The translations under genes were made by a program, and so were the position numbers. From positions 1 to 24,865 of the forward strand of contig JAEZAS010000529.1 of the NCBI GenBank assembly GCA_023430365.1: a stretch of 24,865 bases of DNA. Reading direction: 5' to 3'. Under the pieces are notes generated by a model. The model worked only from the letters and a program-made list of their open reading frames with translations. It searched no databases and was not told the DNA's origin. Origin of the DNA: Planctomycetota bacterium. GTDB taxonomy: Bacteria > Planctomycetota > Planctomycetia > Pirellulales > Pirellulaceae. Every line of letters begins with the position of its first letter. Positions within the stretch are counted from its first letter, which is position 1. Positions 15,415-23,954 of the stretch are shown one piece after another.

Positions 15415-16977
15415 TTAAGCCTGCACGGGCCCTTCGACGCCGCCGGTGAACTCTTCGCCGTCCGGATGATGGCTGCGAAGCTCAACCGCCTGGTAACCGC
15501 CGGTCGCCTTGAAGTAGGCGAACAGCAGGCCGAAGCCGATGGCCATCGTCAGCGGCACAATCGCCGTCCACTTGAGCGCCATCCGGCCGCCATAAATGGT
15601 CGCCTCTTGGACGAGCGGCTTGTCCGTTGCCGCTCGCTGTTCCGCTTTCGTGGTCCACCACGTGTACAAGGCGTCCAGCTGAGGAACGGTGCTCAGGGCG
15701 ATGCCCTTCTTCTCCAGGTTTTCGATATCGGTCTTCAGGCCAGCGCCATCGTCGCTGACGGTTGCCACCTTCGAACCATCGAGACCTTGCGCCTCGAACA
15801 TCAAAAAGTGGCTCGGCTTATCGGCCTTGTAGAGTTCGTAGGTGCTCGGCGATTCGGCTCGGAGGTCTTGGGCCGCGTAGTAGTCCTGCTTGAAGCCGAT
15901 GCCAGGTCCACCGAGGAGACCGGCCGACAGCATGCCGACGCCGCCCATGGCGCCCATCACCAAAGCGCCACCGCGTGGGTATCGCTCGCCAACCACGCCC
16001 AGGATGGTCGGCCAGAGGAACGTCTTGCCGAAGGCGTAGATCGTTCCCGCCAGAATGATCGAGAAACCAGCCGCCGAACCAAGCCAGTAAAGGCCAATGC
16101 AGCCGAGCACGGAGCTAACAAACAGGAGGCCGACCGGGTTGATCCGCTCGACGATCGGACCCGCAAAAAACCGCAGGATGAACATCAGCGTCGAGGTGTA
16201 CACGAACAGCAGCACGGCATAGCCCGAGATCACGTTGTTCATGATGTTCGTGATCCAGCTGTCCGTGCCGAGTTCCACGTAGCCGATCAAGGCGTGAAGC
16301 ACGAGCAGGACGATCAGAATCGGCGAGGCAAACGTCGCGAGCATCTGGCCGAAGCTCACGCCGGCAGCCTTGGCTTCCGAAACGGGGAACTTCTCTTTCA
16401 GCACGATCAGGCCGTAGATCACCGTCGGAATCAGAAACACCGCCATCGGGATTTCCCAACGGAGGTGAGTCGCCGCGGCGCCACTGCCGCAGAAGAAGTA
16501 GGCGAACAGGCCGCCCAGAATCAACCCGCCCGGCCAGCCGGCATGCAGGATGTTCAGGTAATGGGTCTTCTCTTTCGAGTAGAGAGTGGCCACCAGCGGA
16601 TTGATCACCGACTCGCAAACGCCGTTGGCGAGCGCGAAAGTGAACATACCGATGTAAAGCACCCAGTAAGTGGCGTCTCGACCTGCGGCTTGAAATACAG
16701 GCGTAGCAGCCAGCGTTATCACGGCGGATAGCGCGTGCAGCAAGAAGGCGATGACAAGCAGCGGCTTATAGCCGATCTGATCCACGAATAGACTGCAGAA
16801 AATAATCGTCAAGCCGAAGCCGACCAGCCCGCCGCCCGTAATCGTTCCCAGTTCACCCTTGGTGAAACCGTATTGCGCACCCCAGTCCCCCAGGATGCCG
16901 CCGCGAATCGCGAAGCCGACGCCCGCTGCAATGAGCGTCATGAAGCTGGCGACCAGCAAGGTAGTTCGATTGTTCAT
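15415..16977 (-). CDS. MFS transporter, sugar-type (FucP-like)
   Basis: This is a 12-helix major facilitator protein of about 520 residues, predicted to move a small solute, probably a sugar, across the cytoplasmic membrane. Hydrophobic segments run through residues 6-360 and a last one lies near 468-490. RGGILGDWGAQYGFTKGELG and NGVCESVINPLVATLY are typical of the FucP-type sugar group. Between the last two helices lies an unusual hydrophilic stretch of about 100 residues (about 365-466), rich in Ala, Asp and Lys. The substrate cannot be read. The frame opens with GTG at 16983, but the ATG at 16977 is the likelier start. The ribosome binding site is weak. A TTTACT/TATACT promoter lies about 95 bases upstream. 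It is a single-gene unit. Confidence 0.85.
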   Translation of the reverse strand: MNNRTTLLVASFMTLIAAGVGFAIRGGILGDWGAQYGFTKGELGTITGGGLVGFGLTIIFCSLFVDQIGYKPLLVIAFLLHALSAVITLAATPVFQAAGRDATYWVLYIGMFTFALANGVCESVINPLVATLYSKEKTHYLNILHAGWPGGLILGGLFAYFFCGSGAAATHLRWEIPMAVFLIPTVIYGLIVLKEKFPVSEAKAAGVSFGQMLATFASPILIVLLVLHALIGYVELGTDSWITNIMNNVISGYAVLLFVYTSTLMFILRFFAGPIVERINPVGLLFVSSVLGCIGLYWLGSAAGFSIILAGTIYAFGKTFLWPTILGVVGERYPRGGALVMGAMGGVGMLSAGLLGGPGIGFKQDYYAAQDLRAESPSTYELYKADKPSHFLMFEAQGLDGSKVATVSDDGAGLKTDIENLEKKGIALSTVPQLDALYTWWTTKAEQRAATDKPLVQEATIYGGRMALKWTAIVPLTMAIGFGLLFAYFKATGGYQAVELRSHHPDGEEFTGGVEGPVQA

Positions 16978-17071
16978 AACCACTTTACGATGGAGAGGAA
17001 AACAAGCCCGTTCCGCTGATGGCGCACTGCGAGCAGTCAGCTAGCAGTCCGCCGCCTAGTTTAAGGGTGAG

Positions 17072-17099
17072 AGTATACAAGGGGAATCTGCGAAGTAAA
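17072..17099 (-). promoter_or_regulatory. candidate sigma-70-type promoter of the MFS gene
   Basis: On the minus strand, TTTACT (complement of 17094-17099) is followed after 16 bases by TATACT (complement of 17072-17077), close to the -35 and -10 consensus. Transcription would begin near 17065, leaving a leader of roughly 90 bases. This is from sequence only. Confidence 0.4.
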
Positions 17100-17266
17100 T
17101 CAATTCGGGGTGATTTGGGCAGTTTTCGAGCAGCCCATCCGTATTCCCCGCATCGGCGGCACAGCTTATGGCCAATCCGACCAGCCATTCGATGCGAGGT
17201 TGGCTCGTGCCCTGCGGATCGCTGCTTCGGGGGGCCTTCAAAAACGCGTTGACGCTTCAAGTTGTA

Positions 17267-17296
17267 TTGACCCTAGTCGTTTAGGCCTCGTACCAT
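17267..17296 (+). promoter_or_regulatory. candidate promoter of the glycosyltransferase-AsmA genes
   Basis: TTGACC (17267-17272) matches five of six -35 bases. TACCAT (17291-17296) lies 18 bases on and matches four of six -10 bases. Transcription would begin near 17303, about 40 bases before the ATG at 17342, which supports that start over the earlier TTG at 17306. Confidence 0.4.
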
Positions 17297-17341
17297 GCAC
17301 CGCCTTTGTCCTTATACCAGTGCAGCTCTGGCGACCGGGTG

Positions 17342-18655
17342 ATGAACTCCCACAGGCGTACTTACTTGATGCTGGCCGCCATCCTGGCGGTGGCGCTGGT
17401 GTTGCGCTTGGGGGCTGCGGTGTGGTGGGAGGGCCGACTCCCGCAAGGCAAAAAGTTCGGCTTCCCGGATAGCGAAAGCTATTGGCAGCTCGCCCAGAAA
17501 GTTGCTCGCGGGGAACCTTACGAGTTTGGTCCGCGCAAGTATCAGGTCTTTCGCACCCCGGGATATCCGGTGCTGCTTGCCGGCTTGTTCCGCCTTGTTG
17601 GCCAGGACGATCCCCCCGCCCTGTACGCTCGCACGCTTGGCGCCGCTCTGGGGACCGTGAGCGTGGCCGGTGTTGCGGCGCTTGGCGCTCTCCTCTTTGG
17701 ACCCCGAGGGGCTCTGTTGTCGGCTGCGATTGCCGCCGTCCATCCCGAGGCCATTGCGCCGAGCGTCTTCATCCTCAGTGAAGCTCCGTTCTGCCCGCTG
17801 ATGATGGCTCAATTGGTCGCTTGGACGCTCGCCTGGCAAACCGTCGCAAAACCCGGGCAACTTGGCTGGGCATTGGCAGCCGGAGTGCTCGGAGGAATTG
17901 CAACCCTGATGCGACCGAGTTGGTTGCTCTTTCTGCCGTTTGCCCTCGTCATTGGCCTGCTCTTGGGCCCCGTTCGCTCGAAGCAGGTCCTGATCGGCGG
18001 CACGATGCTGGTGGGACTCTGCATCGCAATGTCGCCCTGGTGGATTCGTAACTATTCGGTGACCGGTCGATTCGTGCCAACCTCGTTGCAGGTGGGCGCC
18101 AGCCTCTACGACGGTCTGCATCCGCAGGCCGACGGCAGCAGCGATATGGAGTTCGTCGAACCGGGCACTCTGCGACTGGAAGCCAGCGAACGCCAGCAAG
18201 CGACTCCGCCGGCTGGGACGTTCGAGGATCGAGTGGATCGATCGTTCCGCGATGCGTCCGTGGCCTGGGCGAAAGAACACCCGGGTCGCGTGCTGCAATT
18301 GGCCGCCATCAAGTTCGTTCGCATGTGGAACGTCTTGCCGAACGCCAGCGAATTCAGCAGCAACAAGCTTCGCCTGTTGCTGGCGGTCGGATTCCTCCCG
18401 CTCGCTGCGGCGGCGATCTACGGCGCGGTTCGATTTGCTCGCCGCGACTGGCCTTATCTGCTGTGTCTGCTGCCGGCGGTGTACTTCACCCTGCTGCATA
18501 TGATCTTTGTAAGCTCGATCCGCTACCGCCAACCGGCCTTGCTGCCGCTGATGGTGCTGGCGGCTGGCGCTTTGCTGTACCTGTACGACTCGCGCCTTGG
18601 CCGGATGGATCCGACCTCGCCGCGCGCGGCCGTTCCCAATTCCGCCGTGACCTAA
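17342..18655 (+). CDS. GT-C-type membrane glycosyltransferase (GT39/ArnT-like)
   Basis: The 437-residue polytopic protein resembles the GT39/GT83 group, which transfers a sugar from a polyprenyl-phosphate donor to an extracytoplasmic acceptor. A first membrane helix (LMLAAILAVALVLRLGAAVW) is followed by a loop with FPDSESYWQLAQ (Asp43, Glu45), where GT-C enzymes carry their acidic catalytic motif. FRTPGYPVLLA is a second family hallmark, and about ten further helices follow. A soluble loop at about residues 235-310 precedes the last four. The acceptor and donor are unknown. I chose ATG 17342; the earlier TTG at 17306 would add a hydrophilic tail, and a GTG immediately precedes the ATG. The stop is 18 bases before the AsmA-like gene, so the two are probably co-transcribed. 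Confidence 0.82.
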   Translation: MNSHRRTYLMLAAILAVALVLRLGAAVWWEGRLPQGKKFGFPDSESYWQLAQKVARGEPYEFGPRKYQVFRTPGYPVLLAGLFRLVGQDDPPALYARTLGAALGTVSVAGVAALGALLFGPRGALLSAAIAAVHPEAIAPSVFILSEAPFCPLMMAQLVAWTLAWQTVAKPGQLGWALAAGVLGGIATLMRPSWLLFLPFALVIGLLLGPVRSKQVLIGGTMLVGLCIAMSPWWIRNYSVTGRFVPTSLQVGASLYDGLHPQADGSSDMEFVEPGTLRLEASERQQATPPAGTFEDRVDRSFRDASVAWAKEHPGRVLQLAAIKFVRMWNVLPNASEFSSNKLRLLLAVGFLPLAAAAIYGAVRFARRDWPYLLCLLPAVYFTLLHMIFVSSIRYRQPALLPLMVLAAGALLYLYDSRLGRMDPTSPRAAVPNSAVT

Positions 18656-18673
18656 CCCTGTCAGACCTGCGGC

Positions 18674-21600
18674 ATGGATGCCGAATCCACGAACCGAGCC
18701 AAGCAGCCTGGCTTGTTGAGCCGATTCTTTCGGTTCGTCAAGCAGTTGGTCACGCTTGCGCTCCTCGTGGCCGCGGTGGCGGTCGCCGCCTGGTTCTACG
18801 GTTACGATCAACTCGACGAACAGATCCGGGCCGAAGTCGAATCCCAACTGCGGGATCACTATCGGGGCCTGATCGTCTCCGTTCGATCCGCCCGGCGTGT
18901 CGAAGGCCAAGGCGTGGAGATCCGCGGAATCGAGATTCGTGAAGCCGGGGCAGGACAAACGCCCATCCTGGCTCAGATCGACGAAGTCTTCGCCGAGTGC
19001 GATACCAAGCTGCCCGAATTCCTGCTCGAGCCTCCCAAGATCCGGGGACTCCAGGTTCGCCGGATGAAGCTGCGGGCCGAACGAAAAGAGAATGGCTTCT
19101 GGAGCCTCGGGCACCTGATTCCTCTGCCGGGCCGAGAGGGAAGTCCTCCCAACATCCAGGTGTTGGACGCTTCCATCGACATCGTCGATCCAGCCTTGCA
19201 GCCCGCGGGCGCGCTTTCGCTGCGCAACATCAATCTGACAGTCGACCCGGTCGTAGGCACCCCGGTGGTCACTGCCGCTACGAACGCTTCGAATCCAGCC
19301 GGCGCCGTTCAGATGCACCTGCCGACGCCAGCGCCTCCCGCCCCGGGTGGTCAGCCTGTTCTGTTGCGAGTTCGGGGGACGATCGCCGGCGACCATTTCG
19401 AAAAAGCGGAGGTCGACGGACTGTTCGATCCCGACAGCGGCCAGTGGGACTTGCGCGGCGCCGTCGAAGCCCTGGAATTTAACCCGCGACTGCGTGCGGC
19501 CTTGCCGCGAGACGTAGCCGCCTTGCTGGAACCACTCGCCTCGGTCCGCGGCCGGACCCACTTTGGTTTTGAAGTGCAGCGGGCCGCGCTCGACCCCCGG
19601 CGCCGCTCGGCGCCGGAGATGCGTTTTGCGATCGAGGGAAAAATCTCCGAAGGCCGGATCGACGACGCCCGGCTGCCCGACCCGCTGACCGACGTGAGCG
19701 CCACGCTCCGCTGCGACAATCGCGGTCTGATCATCAACGAACTCACCGCCCGTTGCGGCAGCGCGGCAATTCAGCTTTCCGGTGAACTCTCGGGCTATGC
19801 CCCCAACAGTCCCCTGCGGGTTGAGGTCCATGCCCAACAATTGCAGGTCGAGCGGCTCGTGGTGAGCAAGATTGCCCCAGACTTGCAGAGCGTCTGGAAC
19901 AAGTTCTCGCCGAAGGGAACGGTCGATGTCGACGCGAACCTGCAATTTGACGGCCGGCACTGGACGCCCGATCTCTCGGTGCGCTGCCATGACCTTTCGG
20001 TGCTGTATGACGAGTTCCCTTACCGGGTGACCGACGGTGTTGGCACCATCGAATTGAAGCAAAACGAGCTCTCGATCCGCATGCGGGCGGTCGGCGGCGG
20101 ACAGGTGATCCGCTGCCGCGCGGAAGTCTACGAACCGGGCGAAGACTTCTCGGGATGGATCGATCTGCAATCGGAAGGGCCGGTGCCGCTGGACGAGAAA
20201 CTGATCGCCGCGATGGACTATCGCGGGCAGAAGATCGTCCGCATGTTCTCGCCGCGCGGCTCGGTTTCGTTCCAGGCCCGCTTCCATCGTGAGCGGGGCG
20301 AGCCCGATGTCCATCGCAAGCTGAACCTGACGGTGCACGAGGGCTCGATCCAGTACGTGCACTTCCCCTACCCGATCTACGACCTGTCGGGCTCCTTGCA
20401 ACTGACCGACGACGACTGGGTGTTTCACAATCTCACGGGGCGGAACGATAGCGGCTACGTCGTGGGAAGCGGCCACTGGTTGGATGACGCTCCGGACGGC
20501 CATCACCTGACGTTGAACTTCACGGCGACCGACGTACCGCTCGAGGACGAGCTGCGGCTGGCTCTCTCGCCGGGCGTGCAGCGGCTTTGGTCCAACTTGC
20601 GTCCTCGCGGCAACATCGACCATCTCGGCGTACAGGTCCGCTACAACGCCGACAATCACAAAGTTTCGCTGGTGGTCCAGGCCCAGAAGTGGCCGCCCGG
20701 CCAAAGCGTTGAAGGGCGGGCCATTTCGATCGAGCCCGCGTGGTTTCGTTATCGGCTCGACAACTTGACTGGCAGCTTTGTCTATCGCGATGGCGTCGTC
20801 GAGTTGAACGATCTGAACGCCGTTCACGGCCGGGCGACGCTCGAAGCCGAAGGGCGCTGCGACATCACGGCCGACGGTTCCTGCCGGGTGCAACTGGCCC
20901 GCTTCACGGCCGATCGAATCGCCGTCGATCACGAGTTGATCGGAGCCATGCCGCGTGCCCTGGGCGGATCGCTCGCGCGCTTGAACCTGTCCCAGCCGAT
21001 CAACATTCACGGCACTCTCGGCGTGCTGGTGCCGAGTGACGCTGAACTGTATCCGAGCGTGCAATGGGACATCAACCTCGACGTCGAAAACGGTGAGTTG
21101 CAGGCAGGGCTGCCGATCCAGCACATCCACGGCGGATTGCAACTCGTCGGCCAATCGCACAACCGCGACTTCGTCAGTTGGGGCGAATTGAAGGTCGACT
21201 CGGCAATGATCCGCGACTTGCAACTGACCCAAATCCAGGGCCCGATTCTCATCGACTCGACGAAGATCGTCCTGGGAGCCGCAGCGGAGAAGAAGGGAAG
21301 CAATCGCATCCCCCGCCAGGTGACCGCCAATGTTCTGGGCGGAGTCGTGGCCCTCGACGGCGAAGTTCAACTGACCGACGACGTGCCGTTCCAGGTGCGG
21401 ACCACGCTCGAGAACGCGGACCTGGCGCAGGTCGTCCACGAGTTCGCTCCCCGACAACTTGGCTTGACCGGCAAGGTGTTCGGCGCGGTCAACGTGTCGG
21501 GCAGCGGCCAGGGGGTGCACACGTATCGAGGCGACGGCCAGATTCGCCTCCGCGACGCCAATATCTATGAGCTTCCGGTGATGATCGCGATGCTGAAGAT

Positions 21601-22036
21601 GCTCAGCATCAACAAGCCCAACAATCGCACGGCGTTCACGACGAGCGACATCGATTTCCGCATCGAAGGCGACGACCTGGAGTTCGATCGCATCGACTTT
21701 ATCGGTGATGCCATCTGCCTTAAAGGAAAGGGGCGCATGACCGGACAGCGGGAGATCGACTTGAAGTTCTACACGCAGGTCGGTCGAGATGAAGTGCATC
21801 TGCCGATTTTCCGGCCCGTTTTGGGGGAGGCCAGCCGCCAGTTCATGCTGGTCGAAGTGACCGGAACGCTCGATCAGCCGACGGTCAACAAGACGGCCTT
21901 CCCGCGCCTGAACGAACGATTGCAGGAGTTGTTCCCGGAACTCGCCGGGCAAAGGCAATTGCCTGAGCCGACGGTCCCGGTCATCAGCATGCCGCAAGAT
22001 ATACTTCAGCGGAGTGGATTGTTGCCGAAACGTTAG
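18674..22036 (+). CDS. AsmA-like protein, putative envelope bridge-type protein
   Basis: The 1120-residue product has a short cytoplasmic N-terminus, one membrane anchor (about residues 20-42, VTLALLVAAVAVAAW) and a very long extracytoplasmic part of repeating beta-strand character. This is the layout of AsmA/YhdP/TamB proteins, which are thought to form lipid-conducting grooves between membranes. The C-terminal part (from about residue 930) looks like the conserved AsmA C-terminal region: GLTGKVFGAVNVSGSGQG, then GQIRLRDANIYELPVM, LKMLSINKP and GRMTGQREIDLKFYT. Family assignment for the middle is weaker. It follows the glycosyltransferase by 18 bases without a clear ribosome binding site, suggesting coupled translation. 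An open antisense frame covers the gene but reflects codon bias. The exact lipid or protein partner cannot be inferred. Confidence 0.8.
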   Translation: MDAESTNRAKQPGLLSRFFRFVKQLVTLALLVAAVAVAAWFYGYDQLDEQIRAEVESQLRDHYRGLIVSVRSARRVEGQGVEIRGIEIREAGAGQTPILAQIDEVFAECDTKLPEFLLEPPKIRGLQVRRMKLRAERKENGFWSLGHLIPLPGREGSPPNIQVLDASIDIVDPALQPAGALSLRNINLTVDPVVGTPVVTAATNASNPAGAVQMHLPTPAPPAPGGQPVLLRVRGTIAGDHFEKAEVDGLFDPDSGQWDLRGAVEALEFNPRLRAALPRDVAALLEPLASVRGRTHFGFEVQRAALDPRRRSAPEMRFAIEGKISEGRIDDARLPDPLTDVSATLRCDNRGLIINELTARCGSAAIQLSGELSGYAPNSPLRVEVHAQQLQVERLVVSKIAPDLQSVWNKFSPKGTVDVDANLQFDGRHWTPDLSVRCHDLSVLYDEFPYRVTDGVGTIELKQNELSIRMRAVGGGQVIRCRAEVYEPGEDFSGWIDLQSEGPVPLDEKLIAAMDYRGQKIVRMFSPRGSVSFQARFHRERGEPDVHRKLNLTVHEGSIQYVHFPYPIYDLSGSLQLTDDDWVFHNLTGRNDSGYVVGSGHWLDDAPDGHHLTLNFTATDVPLEDELRLALSPGVQRLWSNLRPRGNIDHLGVQVRYNADNHKVSLVVQAQKWPPGQSVEGRAISIEPAWFRYRLDNLTGSFVYRDGVVELNDLNAVHGRATLEAEGRCDITADGSCRVQLARFTADRIAVDHELIGAMPRALGGSLARLNLSQPINIHGTLGVLVPSDAELYPSVQWDINLDVENGELQAGLPIQHIHGGLQLVGQSHNRDFVSWGELKVDSAMIRDLQLTQIQGPILIDSTKIVLGAAAEKKGSNRIPRQVTANVLGGVVALDGEVQLTDDVPFQVRTTLENADLAQVVHEFAPRQLGLTGKVFGAVNVSGSGQGVHTYRGDGQIRLRDANIYELPVMIAMLKMLSINKPNNRTAFTTSDIDFRIEGDDLEFDRIDFIGDAICLKGKGRMTGQREIDLKFYTQVGRDEVHLPIFRPVLGEASRQFMLVEVTGTLDQPTVNKTAFPRLNERLQELFPELAGQRQLPEPTVPVISMPQDILQRSGLLPKR

Positions 22037-22099
22037 CCCGTCTCGCCGACGATCCTCGAACCTGTCGAACGGAATGGAATCCGAGTTGGAGCCATTTCC

Positions 22100-22426
22100 A
22101 TGAGCATCGGATCGTCCCTCGGAATCATCGGCGGTTTGGCCACGACCGGCTTTGCGCAGCGCACGGCCGACGTCGATCGCGTTGAGCGCGAAACCGCGGA
22201 TCAGGCCCGCGCAGCCGATTCGAAGCAAAAGGCCGAGACGGCCGCAGGCGTCGGCGAACCCGAAGAAGAGGCCGCCATCGGCGACCGCGATGCCGACGGC
22301 CGGCTGCTCTGGGAATTCAACGAACATCACAAGCGGGCCAACTCGTCCGGGGCGGATGACTCGAACGAGCCGACCGCCAAAGACCCGCACGGCGAAGCTG
22401 GCAACCTGCTCGATATCTCGGGCTAA
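22100..22426 (+). CDS. small acidic protein of unknown function
   Basis: The 108-residue product starts MSIGSSLGIIGGLATTGFAQ, a mildly hydrophobic stretch, and continues as a charged, Ala/Glu/Asp-rich helical segment (VDRVERETADQARAADSKQ) with DRDADGRLLWEF near residue 70. It has no signal peptide that I would trust. The ATG at 22100 has GGAG at 22088-22091 with an 8-base spacer, which supports translation. The frame has codon use like its neighbours. It lies 63 bases after the AsmA-like gene and 144 bases before the esterase, on the same strand. I recall similar short proteins in planctomycetes but could not confirm this. No function is assigned. Confidence 0.7.
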   Translation: MSIGSSLGIIGGLATTGFAQRTADVDRVERETADQARAADSKQKAETAAGVGEPEEEAAIGDRDADGRLLWEFNEHHKRANSSGADDSNEPTAKDPHGEAGNLLDISG

Positions 22427-22570
22427 ACGAAACAGCGGCTGACCCTTCGGATCGGCTTGCTTCGCTCTCTCAACGGCGACAGATCGTTCTCCGCCATGCT
22501 GGACTTGCGTCCTGCGTCGGGTTTCAATTGTCGAGACTCGATTGCCTCTCCCTTGACGCGAGGAATGCCC

Positions 22571-23860
22571 ATGACCGTTTGTCGTTTGGCGCTGCTCATC
22601 CCTGCCCTGCTCCTTGGTTGCGGTTCGCTGACTATCGCGGCCGAACTGCCTGAAGTCGAAGACCTGCCGGCGGTGGCCGAATTGCCCGACCCGCTCAAGA
22701 TGTTCGATGGCGCCCCAGTGGAAACCAAAGAGCAATGGGAGACCCGCCGCAAGCCGGAACTCAAAACGCTCTTTCAGCATTACATGTACGGCTACCTCGG
22801 CGAGACTCCCAAGGTGTCCGCCACCGAGGAGAGCAAGCACGACGATCTCTTCGGCGGCAAAGCCACGATGAAGCAGGTGACGCTCACCGTTGGCCCGCCC
22901 GAATGCCCGAAGCTCAACCTGCTGCTGTTCGTTCCAAACAAGACAAAGGACAACCGCGCGGCGCCGGTCGTGCTTGGTCTGAACTTCACCGGCAATCACA
23001 CGGTGCTCGACGATCCGCGGATCGCCCTGGCGAAGGGCTGGATGCGGCCTGGACCCGGCGTCGAGAACAACCAGGCGACTGAGGCGGGCCGCGGCGCTTC
23101 GAAGGCCTGGTCGATCGAGCACTGCATCGATCGGGGCTACGCCATCGCCACGATCTACTACGGCGACATCCTCCCCGACAAGGCTGACCTGAACGGCGGT
23201 GTGCTTCCCTACTTCCGCAAGTCGGGTGGCAGCGAACACGGTCCGCTCGACATGCACGCCATTGCCGCCTGGGCCTGGGGGCTGCACCGAGGCGTCGACT
23301 ATCTCGTCACCGACAAGGACGTCGATCCGGAGCGGATCGTCGTCTTCGGCCATTCGCGCAACGGCAAGGCAGCCCTCGTCGCCGGCGCCTTCGACGATCG
23401 CATTGCCGCGGTCATCCCGCATCAGGCGGGCTGCGGCGGCACCTCTCCCAGCCGACGGAAAAACCCGAAGGGTGAATCGGTCACCATCATCAACAAGAAC
23501 TTTCCTCACTGGTTCAACGCCAACTTCAAGAAGCTCAGCGGCCAGGAAGAGAAGATTCCTTTCGACCAGCACTGCCTCGTCGCCCTCTGTGCTCCGCGTC
23601 CCGTGCTGCTGAGCAACGGCGACCAGGACCAGTGGGCTGACCCGCCCGGCCAGTTCGACGTGCTCCTCGCCGCCCGGCCCGTCTATCGCCTGCTCGGCGC
23701 CAGCGGCATGCCGGACGATCTGAAAGAGCCCACGCCCGGCAAACTAGTCGGCGACCAGTTGAGCTACTTCGTCGACGGCTCGAAGCACCTCGTCGATCAG
23801 CATTACTGGGACGTGTTCCTCGACTTCGCCGACAAGTCGCTAAAGCCCGCGAGCAAATGA
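22571..23860 (+). CDS. exported CE15-type glucuronoyl esterase
   Basis: CE15 enzymes cut the ester bond between glucuronic acid on xylan and lignin alcohols; bacterial members also act on other uronate esters. The 429-residue protein has an N-terminal leader (CRLALLIPALLLGC) that either leads to lipidation at the LLGC cysteine or to cleavage at IAA. The serine hydrolase motif is FGHSRNGKAAL, with Ser262, where CE15 has GCSRNGK. HQAGCGG, NFPHWFNANF and LCAPRPVLLSNGDQDQWADP are further hallmarks. The catalytic histidine is probably His406 in SKHLVDQHYWDVFLDFADK. The ATG at 22571 has GAGGAA 5 bases upstream. The longer frame from 22457 adds 38 residues ahead of the signal peptide and is unlikely. 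It ends at a bidirectional terminator. A polysaccharide-degrading role is an inference from the family. Confidence 0.9.
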   Translation: MTVCRLALLIPALLLGCGSLTIAAELPEVEDLPAVAELPDPLKMFDGAPVETKEQWETRRKPELKTLFQHYMYGYLGETPKVSATEESKHDDLFGGKATMKQVTLTVGPPECPKLNLLLFVPNKTKDNRAAPVVLGLNFTGNHTVLDDPRIALAKGWMRPGPGVENNQATEAGRGASKAWSIEHCIDRGYAIATIYYGDILPDKADLNGGVLPYFRKSGGSEHGPLDMHAIAAWAWGLHRGVDYLVTDKDVDPERIVVFGHSRNGKAALVAGAFDDRIAAVIPHQAGCGGTSPSRRKNPKGESVTIINKNFPHWFNANFKKLSGQEEKIPFDQHCLVALCAPRPVLLSNGDQDQWADPPGQFDVLLAARPVYRLLGASGMPDDLKEPTPGKLVGDQLSYFVDGSKHLVDQHYWDVFLDFADKSLKPASK

Positions 23861-23903
23861 CCGGCGAAGCCAATCCTTGGTTCGCCGAACGACGCAATGA
23901 AAA

Positions 23904-23930
23904 AGGCCCGCTGAGTTAGATAGCGGGCCT
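23904..23930. terminator. bidirectional terminator between esterase and minus-strand exported protein
   Basis: AGGCCCGCT (23904-23912) pairs with AGCGGGCCT (23922-23930) around a 9-base loop. Upstream A residues (23900-23904) give a T-tract on the minus strand. The plus side has only a weak tail, GCTTCTT. It separates two convergent stop codons. Confidence 0.8.
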
Positions 23931-23954
23931 GCTTCTTAGAGAAATACACAGTGA

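Larger units (their letters stand above)
16978..17341. other. divergent promoter region between MFS and glycosyltransferase genes
   Basis: This 364-base region contains a candidate promoter for each flanking gene. Open frames crossing it are short and motif-free. AT content rises around 17060-17110. No binding-site pair clearly shared by the two promoters was seen. Confidence 0.55.

Noticed and set aside
15466..16731. 421-codon plus-strand frame opposite the MFS gene
   Set aside because: It is the shadow of a hydrophobic-protein gene; the translation is charge-rich without motifs.
17312..23572. A 2086-codon open frame on the minus strand, antisense to the glycosyltransferase, AsmA-like, small acidic and esterase genes
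   Set aside because: All four plus-strand genes share the same frame, and this antisense frame aligns codon-to-codon with them. An antisense stop needs a TTA, CTA or TCA sense codon, all rare in GC-rich genes. The translation is arginine/histidine-rich, without domains. Codon bias is enough to explain it.
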